Positions 36,979 through 48,079 of a DNA stretch of 58,619 bases are shown here, piece by piece. The notes beneath the pieces were generated by a model. It was given only the letters and a program-made list of their open reading frames with translations. It was not told the DNA's origin and made no database searches. Source of the DNA: Pelargonium nanum (lineage: Eukaryota; Streptophyta; Magnoliopsida; Geraniales; Geraniaceae). Location: positions 1 to 58,619 of the forward strand of contig JAYMTF010000071.1 of the NCBI GenBank assembly GCA_036897485.1, in the 5' to 3' direction. Within the stretch, counting starts at the first letter, position 1, and each line of letters starts with the position of its first letter. Made by a program: the position numbers and the translations under genes.

Positions 36979-36981
36979 CAT
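36979..36981 (-). promoter_or_regulatory. Upstream ATG overlapping the ENY2 start
   Basis: In the probable ENY2 leader an ATG opens a frame (MRIAFSSSLPAQ...). After splicing it passes the main start in another frame and stops at TGA early in exon 3, about 70 codons. The -3 base is T, a weak context, so leaky scanning is plausible. If the transcription start lies below 36979, this uORF is absent. Confidence 0.5.
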
Positions 36982-37079
36982 TTAATTTACGACATGTCGT
37001 TTAATTCTATGGAGGTGTGTGAACTGTGAAGAACCGCGGCAAAATTTCTGGCTCGAGCCCACCGTCTCATTTGGGCCTG

Positions 37080-39210
37080 CATTTTTTTTATAAATAAATT
37101 ATTATATTTTATTAAATAAATATTATCATTCGATAATCAATATTGCGCGCATGACATAGAACAACGGATCTAACAATTGTATCGGTCACTCTGTTTGCAT
37201 ATCGCTTCACATACACAATATCAAAGAATTGTGTTGAATCATAACTACCCAACCCGAAAAGCTTGGTTTCGTCTTCTCGGGTTTTGAATCCAACAACGAC
37301 CTGAATAACATCAATTTTCGAAAATCTTGGTTTCGTCTTGTCGGGTTTTAAATCCAGCAACGAACTGAATAACATCAATTTCAACGATAACAAATCGTCA
37401 TCCTTGAGTCTTTGTCGATATTTCCAAACAATACCAAAAAAATACCTTTAAACTCATAACTTTCAACAAGGGAAGACAAACCAAAATTTCCAACAGGGGA
37501 GAACAGACCGCAATAGGAACCGAATATAAAAATAGGAAAACTACTAAAATATAATTTAAAATAGAATAACATGAGAAAAATTAATATATCCATGGTAAAC
37601 ATACTCTCAGTCTCTCACAAACTAGCATATAGTGGAGGCGGAAATGATAACGAGACGTTTGCAAGGGGATCGTATTGGATGAGCCAGTAGTGATGATGAA
37701 ATCAACTGAATAATAAAATTAACCAGGTCAAATTTGTGTTTATTCGAAATGTGATATTACGTGAGAAAAAATAGAACCACCGCCGATAAAAAAGAGATCG
37801 ACGGTGGTTCAAAAGAAGAACTTTGATGGAGAAACATAGAGAGAATAAAAAGCGGCTAGGGTTTCCTCGAATTAAGGAGTTAATTGTATATATTTGGGCA
37901 TGCATTCATAATACCTAAAGAAATTATCATTATTTATCATTAGAGAAAAAAGATTCTCATCCAATAAATCATGACTAATTAGGTGATTACACATCAACGA
38001 TTTACACTCATACCCGCCCTAATGAATTTTTTGGCACGAAGCGCCCCGCCCAAAACCATTTTGTTTGTCTCTTGGCTGAGAGTCTCAACCAATTTATATT
38101 GGATGCGATTCCTGATACTCTTATTATTATTGTACGAGTAAAATGAAACTTCGGCAATGTAGTTTTGAAAGTCTCCTCCGTCTAAGCTTAGATAAATCGG
38201 TTTACCTCTATTTTACTTTTTATTTTAGGTGTCTACCTGTCATATGTAAGTTATCATAATTTGTATAATGTTATAATTATATTGTATTATATTCCATCCG
38301 TTACAAAACAAGCGTCGTTTTTTATTTGGAAAAAAAAAAGAGAAGTTAGTTAACATGATACAATAACTCTTTGAATCATCATAATAACGTATTAATAAAT
38401 TTTAACTAACTCTTTTTAATTTAATGATATTATTGACAAATTCATGCACAATTAATTCCTAAATAAGAAAGAAGTACACTTATTTATGAATGAAAATTAG
38501 AAAATGTTAAATGTCTCAAATTTTGTATAAAAGTTAATGTACAAAATGGTGTAACAATGTACGTGGCAAATACGTATTCCATGTTTTTGTAGTTTTAAAT
38601 TAAGTTTAATGAATAGTAACTCGACATATATGATATCATCACCTTCCCATGAACTTTTGGCGTGGAACGTCTAATTTATAAATGTGTTGTACACGTGGTA
38701 TATTGTGATTCGCAGGAACAGATGCAATAAGAGGCTTTTAGGGCCCCCTAGGGGGTGGCACAATGGTCAAGACACACATCTCCATGGGAGATCATGTGTT
38801 CAAATCCCATTGCGTCGGGTGAGGTGAGATTTTGGGTTAAAAGGGGAGAGCTACCCCCTATTATGTAGCTCTATTTTGTAAAAAAAAAATAAATAAATAA
38901 AAAAGAGGCTTTTAGGGGCAGTTGCCCCCACTGATTTTTCTTTTCATTTCTTAAATACTTCATATTTTCTTTCTATTTTTTTTAAATTGGTATGTTATTT
39001 GATAAAAAAATTAATTTTTGCCCCCACAAAATCTCCAATTGTTTGGTCCCTGATGATTCGGTAAAGTAATCCATGTAATATTTAAATTGCTATGTCTCAT
39101 TTAATAACACACATTCTCATTTTATATAAACAATTTTGTACAATTTCTATGATATATAACATTACTCTAAAAATTAAAGTCCCAACATATTTTTTTTGTC
39201 TAATATAATC
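37080..39210. other. Divergent intergenic region between ENY2 and NF-YC13
   Basis: A TGGGCC element near 37072 may serve ENY2. Around 37260-37380 an imperfect direct repeat of TTGGTTTCGTCTTxTCGGGTTTTxAATCCA is seen. 38291-38480 resembles a degraded Stowaway MITE (CCATCCGTTACAAAACAAG). The SINE at 38744 is annotated separately. No gene was recognised. Confidence 0.5.
38744..38902 (+). mobile_element. tRNA-derived SINE with 15-bp target duplication
   Basis: The A box TGGCACAATGG (from 38757) and the B-box-like GTGTTCAAATCC, about 40 bases later, form a pol III promoter. The body ends in an A-rich tail. The perfect 15-bp direct repeat AAGAGGCTTTTAGGG flanks it at 38729-38743 and 38903-38917. 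Related 3' pieces occur at about 2325-2440 and 17455-17560. Confidence 0.88.
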
Positions 39211-39220
39211 AACATCATTG

Positions 39221-39280
39221 TTGGCGCCAAAGAAAAATGATGTAAGCGATAATGTAAAAAGTGGAAAATAATTTCCCGCC
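39221..39280 (+). promoter_or_regulatory. Two E2F-type sites before the histone-fold gene
   Basis: TTGGCGCCAA (39221-39230) is a palindromic E2F consensus and TTTCCCGCC (39272-39280) is the canonical plant form. They lie about 80-140 bases before the start codon. E2F sites mark S-phase genes, matching a replication-linked role for the encoded protein. Confidence 0.7.
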
Positions 39281-39359
39281 ATTTAGAACCCTAAATTCGT
39301 CCCTCACCTTCAACCACTCTCTCAGTCCCATCTCCAGCCGAAGATCAAAGCATTCATCA

Positions 39360-39785
39360 ATGGCGGAAGAAGAGAGCACAGAGGCGATCCGTCCCGAGTT
39401 CCCGAGCAGCCGAGTCAAGAAAATCATGAAGCTCGACAAGGACATCAACAAGGTGAACGCAGAAGCTCTCTTTCTGGTGTCCTGCTCCGCCGAACTGTTC
39501 CTCAGATTCCTGGCCGAGAGATCCGCAGAAGTCGCGATTGAGAAGAAGCGGAAGACCGTCAAGCTCGAGCACATGAGAATCGCCGTTAAGAGGCACCGGC
39601 CGACCAGTGATTTCCTCCTCGACTCGCTTCCCGTGCCGAGTCAGGCTCTCGATCCTCCGGCTGTTGAGCGGAAGCGGCCACGTGATGCGGCTGATAAACC
39701 GGCTCCGGCTGGTACTCGACGGATCGATCAGTTCTTTCAGAAACCGGCCACGGACGCTCCAGAGCAGATCGTTACCGATACTTAG
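39360..39785 (+). CDS. NF-YC13: Histone-fold protein, NF-YC13 / DNA polymerase epsilon accessory type
   Basis: Single-exon gene, 141 aa. The histone fold spans about residues 11-82: RPEFPSSRVKKIMKLDKD, NAEALFLVSCSAELFLRFLA, KRKTVKLEHMRIAVKRHR. It is closest to the Dpb3/POLE4/CHRAC-15-like branch of NF-YC proteins, not the CCAAT-binding core. The basic C-terminus ends with a PIP-like motif, TRRIDQFFQK (residues 119-128). Known role of the family: H2A-like partner pairing with an H2B-like subunit in DNA polymerase epsilon or chromatin-remodelling complexes in the nucleus. E2F sites upstream support S-phase expression. ATG 39360 has A at -3 and begins MAEEES; an in-frame Met further upstream belongs to non-conserved leader sequence. 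The paralogue assignment (NF-YC13) is from memory. Confidence 0.88.
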   Translation: MAEEESTEAIRPEFPSSRVKKIMKLDKDINKVNAEALFLVSCSAELFLRFLAERSAEVAIEKKRKTVKLEHMRIAVKRHRPTSDFLLDSLPVPSQALDPPAVERKRPRDAADKPAPAGTRRIDQFFQKPATDAPEQIVTDT

Positions 39786-40131
39786 TGTGTTTTCTGTTTT
39801 TGCTCCTTTGATTGTGCATCTGAGCTTGAACTTGAACTTGATCTGTTCTATGAATATAAATTATTAATTGCAAATCTGATCCTGCTTTCATATTCAAATC
39901 TCTATGCATTTGTGGTGGTTCAAGAATCATCTGGAAAGATCAAATCTGAATTGTTGAATTGTTTGAGATTTTCTGGAAATCTATGGGAAAAAAACATTCC
40001 ATGCCTGGATTTAGAAGGAAACTAAATCTTGTGTGATAAAATCATTATTAATTTTAATTTATCAGATATTATTGCCTTTTTTAAGCTGTCATGATACTGT
40101 AATTCAATTTGATTTATTGGTCATTACTCCA

Positions 40132-43100
40132 ATGGCCTGTAAATTATTTCATAGATTTCAGTTTTCTGAACATCAGGTTCATGAAAAAGGCATTGATTGC
40201 ATAATATCTTCCAATGACTTTCCTAAGTTGCAAGATCACAATATATTTTACACAGCTTGTGAAGGTAACGCTGCAGGCGAATATTTGCTATACGGCACAT
40301 CTCATTTACATGACATTTGTTTTCTTCGGTATGCATTTTTTTTTTATAAACTAGAAACCTAGATATCCATTCACTCTAATATTTTTTTTTGTCTGGCTGT
40401 TGATGTCAATATAGTTTCCATGATCACAATCTTTTTCTTTTTTCTTTTTTGTATTTTTTTAAACCCAATTTCCGATTAATTTCTAGATTAGATGTTGATT
40501 GGTTTAAAATATTCCTGTTACATTGATGATTGAAGTCTCTAGTTTTTATGTGCTCCAGAGAAAAAGTTCAAAGAAATTAGAGCAGAAGTGGGAGAACATA
40601 TTTTTTGCAAATTTGACATTGGGAGCAACTTTTGCTATCATATCATGGTAAACCATCATCAAATGTATTTTTTCCCATTACACTACACTTGACCATTTTT
40701 TCTTTTAATTTGCTACTTGAAATTTTTGAAAGAAGTTAGATACTGTAGTCATAGATGCATGATTTCCCTACCTACAGGTTTAGTTTACCTATTTTTGCCA
40801 TGTAAACCTTGTTTTTAGCTTGTTAGAATAGAAAAGGCAAAGAGGCAAACAGAGGGAGACCTAGGGCAGTAATGGAAATCTGTAAGAATTGGAGTGTGAT
40901 AGTAAACATGCAATAAAACGATCAGTTCATCAAAATGGTGATTTGGATTGGTTAATAGAAACTTGGAATCGCTTGTATCAAATCTTCAATCTGCCTTTGG
41001 TACTTCCGTTATTGATTCTCATTACATCGTTATATCAATGTATTGCCAGATTCAATGCTCCTTTTCTGTTTGGAATAATTTGTGTCATTTTCTATTAAGA
41101 ATGCTAATTTTCAAAGCTGTTGATCAATATGATGATGCTATCGTGGAAAGATACTAAAAACAGGAGTTTGAAATCAATTTGCATTTTGTACATTTAGAAA
41201 ACACCATACGGACAATGCCTGTTATCTTCTTTCCAGTTTCTTGCCATTGTGCATGTATTACTATCACTTCCAGTTTTCCATTATGACCTCTAATTTAGTA
41301 ATAATTTCCTAGTATTATATAGTTTGGCTACGAGTTTTCACAACTTGCAAGGATGTATTGGGGGCTTCCTCTTAGAACTAAATGTTTAGTCTTTTGGCTA
41401 TGAACTTTGAACCCTCTGTTTCAATATGAACAAGCTTTTGCTCATATTAACAATGCTATCACGGTGCCATAGGTTCATGTATGCAATTTTCTTATCCTAC
41501 TTAAGGTGGAATCTCAGTTTCAAGGAGAACACATTAAGATGTCATTTTTGATCTAGTGAAAATTTGGTGTTATTGTTTTTGTATGTTAACTCAGAAAAAC
41601 CAGTGTATTGTCCTCAGTAGTTATTTTGTTGTATGTGTGGCAGGAAAAGGGATCTAATCAAGCCTATCTTCATAAAGTTTATCAAAAGTGCTCTGAACAG
41701 TGGCTACCAGTTCATGCCTGGTTGGAATCATTGGATAAAAAGGAGGTGGTCAGATCAAAAGATATATCCAAATGGTTATCTGAAAACCCCAAGGTCAAAC
41801 AACAATTATATGCAAGATATTCACACTATCACTTGATGCATTACGTCCAGAAATGCCATTCAAGAATATTAAAGAGGCGTGAAAAGGCAAAGGTATTTAT
41901 TACTTACACTATGACGTACTTCATAATAAACTAGTTCCATGGATAATTGGAAAATGCAAGAACTACATAGCGAATCCGTTTAATTGTGCAATGCATTAAG
42001 TACTAATGTATATGCACTTTAGGCATATAATATACAAAATGGTTCTTTTATCATAATATGTTCCTTCTCTATGTCTTGATCCCAAAACCTGTTCAGAGAA
42101 ACCAGTTGTTACAAACTATTTTCCTTTCCTCTCAAAAGTCTTTGAACTGAAATGAAAGATAGTTCCTGTTGATGCTCAACTTATCATCACTTACTTGATG
42201 GATTTTGTAGCCTGCTTTAAACTTGTAACATTGGATAAGGTTGAACCTGAAATTAAAAACTGATGATGTATTGGGAAATACATTAGAATGGTAATTTTGC
42301 CCCTTTACTTTTCCATAATCGATGCGGATATTGTGCAGCATTCCCATGTAGCTGCTCTGCAAAAAGGTACCAATGATGTGGCGGAGACTCTACCAGTTCA
42401 GCTTCCATGTATGTTAGTTACTTCATGCAAGACGAAAGTGTTTTTACTTTCTAGTTTGTGTTTAGTTAATATTCCTTGTACATGGTGCACTTGTGTTCTC
42501 TTCTATTTTACTCTTTAGTCAATGCTACGAGTTGAAACTTGAAACCCAATGTCTGACCACCTTAAAAAAAATCGTACAATTCATATGCTAGTATGCCACT
42601 GCTTTAAGTTATGCAACATATTATGACTTACATGATGGAACTGAGAGACTGTAAAACCATGGAGTTAGGTTCGCAATACATTTTTTGACACAATTGAGGT
42701 GAGTACAGAATAGGTTGAAATTGATACTATGTGGTTATGTAGGGTGGGGGAGGACTAGTTTTGTGCACAAGATGGTCCTCTGCTTTTTCAGGCCTAAAAA
42801 TTCAGTAAACTGACCTTAAAGATCAGTAAACACAACTTCAAAAGTTAGCAATTACTAAGTATTAGGGAATTTTTCATTTTTCATGTTGGGTTTATTTACT
42901 AAATTATGAGTCCTTCAAAATGCACGAGACCCTAGCAAAGCCCATGTTGGGTTTATCAATTTCCTAAAAGCATGTCTTTAGAAATCAGATTTCCACACCT
43001 TTTTCAATTGCTACTCATTATGCCATGTATCCAATTCTTAAATTCACCTCTTTTGCAGCCAGCTGTTCCAGCAAGATGTTGGAGGGCAACGATTTATACA

Positions 43101-43415
43101 TTAAAAGACGAAAAGAAGCTCTATGCAAGTATAAAATGTATGTTAAAATTATTAGAATTTTTTTTTTCCTTTCTTAATTGTAATGTTGGTTACAGCCTTG
43201 CAGGTTAAATTAATTTATTGTGTTTCAGTTTAACAGAACTGGAAGACCGCCTGTCTGTTGTCCTCTCAAACTTTAAAAAAGAAAACGGAAAGAAGTCTAA
43301 TTCATCAACTCTGGCTATAGGAAAGAAAACAGATGATGGTTGCCATCAAAATGGTGTTCTTGACGAGGGAGGAAAAACAAGTCAAATCTGCAGTGATGCA
43401 TCCGTTTCTCCATAA
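40132..43415 (+). CDS. Uncharacterised six-exon plant protein
   Basis: Exons inferred: 40132-40264, 40559-40647, 41644-41892, 42339-42408, 43059-43137 and 43229-43415 (268 aa). All five junctions are GT-AG and keep phase, so the gene looks intact. Readable blocks: GIDCIISSNDFPKLQDHNIF, EIRAEVGEHIFCKFDIGS, CSEQWLPVHAWLESLDKKE, SKDISKWLSENPKVKQQL, YSHYHLMHYVQKCHSRILK and TELEDRLSVVLSNFKKENGK. The middle looks helical and basic, possibly a winged-helix-like fold; the tail is polar and serine-rich. I do not recognise the family. The N-terminus is the weakest part: ATG 40132 has an acceptor-like ATTTCAG within the next 30 bases, so an upstream exon could replace it. It starts 350 bases after NF-YC13 in the same direction. 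Confidence 0.65.
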
Positions 43416-44488
43416 GCTGCTACTATGGTCAGGAACCTCAGGTTGGTTAATAATGCTCTTAAACTATGATGGTAGGAGTAGTCTGGCTCTAAAATTGCAG
43501 CATGGTTGTAATCCTTAGTTTCCTATACTAGATGTCTTCTCAGTTCGGTTAAATACATTCTAAATCTATTTAATCCAGCACATTGTTTTTAACTTGGTAT
43601 TGATGAGGTGCCTCTTAATATAATGTTCCTTTTGTGCATAATCTTCTTACCTTCAGAAATAAAAAAAAATTCTTTTTGTTTGTTTGAATGATTGAAGTTG
43701 GGGAATTAGGGTTTGTTTTTGCTTTAAGGTGTCCGTTGTGGTAGTGGTTTGATGTCCGTTGTTGAAAATGAGCTGAACACAGAGGTAAGAATTCTAAAAT
43801 AAGAAATCACAGGCAGTATGTCTGTTGTCAAATAGTAAAAGGTATATGAATCTTTTCTTGGTATAGTTTAGTACATATTATCACATGGAGAACCATTGCT
43901 CCTGTATGTAGTATATCATCTTGTGACCATTGTATGTCTTGATCTACTCCCTTCGTCCGAAAATGTGTGTCCTGTTTCTCTTACATTTTTTGTCCCAAAA
44001 TGAGTGTTCTCTTCCTTTTAGGAAGTTAGTTAGACATGAATTGTCAATAGTTTTCCTAGAATAAGTTAGTATTCATTGAGTTTGTTACAACACATGTACA
44101 CGAGGATACAAGAGGAAATGTGCATTAACTAAAGTCTCCTTAATTTTTCTCAAATAAGAATCCAAGTCCAAGACACTTATTTTGGGACGGAGGGAGTACC
44201 ATTTAGTAGTACTGAGCTTCATGCAAAACAACTGTTGTAAACATCAATTTATTTGGTACAGCTGACAACAAAGAACTAATTTAAAGGTTATAGAACTTTT
44301 ATTTGCGTTCACAATCACAATTCCCTGAGCTTCTAAATGGGGCTGTGGTACAGGGGAAAGACATAATTAATGAGTTACTCAAACTGACGTCACAAAACTG
44401 AATCTATTCTGTTTTCCAGACAACACCTTTCTACAAACTTACTCATAACTGTTAAACTTATGTGTATATCCCCACATTATTCACATAT
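43416..44488. other. Convergent intergenic region
   Basis: It separates the 3' ends of the uncharacterised gene (+) and MAP65 (-). Apart from the Stowaway MITE at 43947-44196, no structured content was seen. Confidence 0.55.
43947..44196. mobile_element. Stowaway-type MITE
   Basis: A 250-base element flanked by TA on both sides. The left end is CTCCCTTCGTCCGAAAATG. The right end, TTATTTTGGGACGGAGGGAG, is its near-perfect inverse. This is the classic Stowaway structure without coding capacity. The core matches the copy at 13116 in reverse orientation. Confidence 0.92.
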
Positions 44489-47400
44489 TCAAGGAGATAA
44501 AGGGCCAGAATATGTAGACATCACTGAAGCTGTTTCAACTCCAAGGTGAGGAGCAATACCAGTTCGAGCATACAGCTTTTGTCCCCGTGCCTTCTTTCCT
44601 TCCTTCATAAAGGATATTCCTTGACTTGCTGAATTAATGCTGTTTGATCCTAGTTGTTGAATACCCAGAGAAAGTCTTCTGTTTACAGGAGAAACATTGC
44701 TTAAACTCCCATTCAAGCTTCTGTCAGAGAGACGCCTACTGCTGGTGCCTGGTCTACTTGTATACAATTTTTCTTCCTGAATTACTACCTGGCCTTGCAC
44801 CTTCTTCTGTTCCTGTGGTATAGAAGCCACATCATCAGATAATAGGTAAGTATAGCTGTAAATGTCACTGCGAAATGTAGACTCATTCTGTTGCATATCA
44901 ACAAGATTTTAAACTAGACATAAAAAGTGCATTAGATATGCATGAATTGAATTTGTCTAACCCTTTGCCTTTGCTTCTCCTCTTCCTTTTCCTGCCTTGA
45001 CAAGTTATATTCCTCCAGCATTGCCAGGAGAGGCACCTAAATTGCAGAATCAATTAATTCCTTATTAGAACTGGTTTACCTGGGGATGTCATCCATAACA
45101 ATATTTATGTAGACATACACATATAAACGATATACTGAGACTTATTGCATCAGTCAGAGTCAGTAGCATACTGCTCACCTCATCATATAAGAAAACTTTT
45201 TTTCTTTCGTCTTCCCATCTCTTAGTCTTTGTCATTAGCATATCTACCAGAGCTGCAAAGAAACCATTGTGTGAAATCAACAAGACATAGGTACTCGAGT
45301 GAATTGGGTGAATGCAGCGTCCAACTGGAAAAGGAATGCACTTATTTGAGCAGCAAGATTGCTAGGGACGAGTGACAAGAGCAAATACAATAGGAAGAGC
45401 TGAGCCTTCATCTAGGTGAAGAGGTTTAAGACCAAGCCTTAGGCCTTATTCTTATGAAGGATACATTCTTTAGTCAGATCAAGATACTTGTTAACATGCT
45501 TTAAGCCATAACTCTACCGTGGAAGTACTTAGAAATCCTACTTCCTATTCACTATCTAATAGGACAAAGTCTTAGTTCGCAATGCTCTGCTTTGGTGCAG
45601 GGTGTTTAACGCTTTCTGCAAAATTACTTATAACTATAGTTGCCTGCTCATCAAGGTGTCTTAATCTATTTTTGTGCTATTCATAGTGTTTCCACATAAC
45701 TAGTGATGCAAATTTGTGCAAATATTAATGTCTTTGATATATTTAAGTCAATTCAGTCAGGTGTTTGAGGAAATTAATTCTATATTCTGCTGGGTTTAAG
45801 TATTGCAACTCTTTTTTACCTGGAATTTTGTTGACTGATACTCGAGCTTGTTCTGCTCGTTTCAGGTTTTTGTGAGCACCCCTGCTTACTGAATATCGAT
45901 TTTCATCCTGAAAATGGGCGAAATGTGTGAGTGAAATGGATAAGGGGAAGATTACAGTGAGTAAACTAGTTGAGTTATATAAAAAATAAAAACAGTGTAT
46001 GAAACTCACCCTGCTATATTCTTCCAACCAGCGTTCCTCATTACGCGCTAAGATCCATTTTTCCACCTTCTCCATTATAACCTTCCTGCTAGACGCTTCT
46101 TCTTTTGCTCTTGATATCTGTTCATCCATACTTGAGAGGAGATCAGCATGATCAATCTCCCCTTTTGTGCATTTGAGTGAGTTCATGAGCCACTTTAGTT
46201 GAAAGAATGCAGCATTTTAAAATCTAACATCATTAACTTAGTGAGTCTCACCAGAGCTGATAAGATTTATAATATCATCCATATCTGACTGTGAAGGATT
46301 CTCCATGTGTGATCTATTGCATATCTCTTCCAGCTCAGTTTGTTTCTTGATAAAAAGCTCTTTCATCTTGCTCGCTTTTAATTGATCCAATCTCTTGACT
46401 TCAGCCTCAGCCTAGAAACAATAAAATGGCTGTTATTTCTGTGGTTCCGATACTTTTCTATATGTCATGGGTTGTAAATGCTAACCTGCTGGATTGTATT
46501 AATGGTAAGGCTTCCAGGATCTGATGCCTCTACTGATGAAACTGATAGCAGTTTGGTAACATGGGAAAACATTTGACGATCTTTGTCGGGTGTATCCATA
46601 AGGTTCCACAAGTTTGTTAATGCTTTCCCGAGATTGTGAAGCTGAAAATACCACAATATATTAATATTGTTTATCATCCTGATGCTTTGTGCAATCAGTT
46701 AGCTGTAAAATCAAATGGAAGCAAAATGTCATTGAATATATGTGCATGTCTTTGATTTAAATGTAATTTGTGTTTCGGGTTACTTGTGAATTCGTGATTC
46801 CAAGTTACTGGGACAGATACTAATTAGATATGTTTTGGTGCAGCCAATGTGCAGGATCTTAGCGGAGTATACAAGTCTCACCTTCTCAAGCCGCTTTTGT
46901 TTTTCTTCTTCAAGAGACTCCACGGTGCTGTTGAGCTTACTCAGAATAGTATCGCTTATGTTCTTTGAAATTCCATACAATTCGTTCAGGCTCGGATGAA
47001 CCTTGGTGATGATCATGGAGGAATCCATTCCCAGTATTGCAGACAGATAGCAAACTGCGTTTATATAATTTTCCACTCTCCGGAGTCTGTCATTCTTCAA
47101 ATTAAAATAACAAAAACATAAACTCCTTAGTTGATGAATTTTGTAGTCTGCAAAGTAATTTCTTGATTAGGTTTTGCATTTACCTTCTCATTATGGAGCC
47201 TTTGTAGCTCAGCTTGGTACTCCTCGAGTTTCTTTAACGAAAGATCGTTCTCATTTACTATGACATTCGATACTGACCCATCATACTCGCACTGACCTGC
47301 TATTTGTGCAGAAATTTTCTGAATTTGCCCTTGTACAGCTCGGAACTGGCTCACCCTCTCCTCTTTCCTCAGCCGCATCTCCCTCAAAGCTGGAGTGATC

Positions 47401-48001
47401 GAATCTAGCTGCTCCTTCAGCGTTCCCGCCATTTTTTCCGGCTGTTCAGACAATATAGACTCAGCACAATACAGGTGAATGAAATTTATGAAACTGCTTA
47501 AATTAGCTTTTAAAGACTCATTATATGGTATTGACTTAAACACTAGTCTTCGTTTTTTACACTACACTACACTACACGCACACTAATTTATGCTTTTACT
47601 ATTGTTGTGAAGTGGCTGAGTGATGGTACCCGTCCTGGGAGAGATCGTTCGCCAAGGGACAAAAGAAGATGAGTGAATTCAGCCTCGGAATCTGCCAACT
47701 CCTGATGCAAGCGAGCTCTCGAGTTGTTGGCGCTGTCAACTTTTCTCCTATAAACTTCCAGACAATCCTGTTCCAAATCCAGCAGAACCTTCTCTCGTTC
47801 AAACTGATCTTCTCCAACCTCATCCCAGATCATCTGTTCAATCACAAAAAACAAAATAAGAAACTATCAAATCTGGTATGTTCACAACTTTTACATGATT
47901 GAGCCAGCTCTTGCCTGCAATTCTTGAAGTAAATAACCGCACGAAGTTTCCAGCAGCACTGAGCTTTTTTGCATTCCGGTAGGAGAATGGAACGAACCCA
48001 T
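44489..48001 (-). CDS. MAP65: 65-kDa microtubule-associated protein (MAP65/PRC1/Ase1 family)
   Basis: Eleven exons inferred: 47915-48001, 47630-47833, 47184-47441, 46882-47094, 46486-46641, 46252-46411, 46010-46161, 45820-45907, 45179-45252, 44962-45036 and 44489-44812 (596 aa). All phases fit. Coiled-coil-rich N-terminal two thirds begin [20 protein letters not shown]. The family signature near the C-terminus reads [56 protein letters not shown]. The tail has SP sites ([15 protein letters not shown]), as expected for cell-cycle kinase targets. Known role: antiparallel microtubule bundling in spindle midzone, phragmoplast or cortical arrays. The subtype may be MAP65-8-like, but this is uncertain. 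Intron 1 uses a GC donor. The last exon has an in-frame upstream acceptor adding 25 residues. Confidence 0.95.
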
Positions 48002-48079
48002 TGCACAAGTCGGAGAAACTCAAAATGCTAGGCTGTGAAGTTCCTTGATAAGCAGCAAAGGAGTGAGAGAGAGAGAAAA

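Noticed and set aside
36874..36981. MRIAFSSSLPAQ... as the ENY2 N-terminus
   Set aside because: No donor with the right phase joins this frame to the conserved exon 2 frame; the split AT|G start explains the family N-terminus instead.
39215..39596. Minus-strand frames over the NF-YC13-like gene
   Set aside because: Shadows of the histone-fold exon on the opposite strand.
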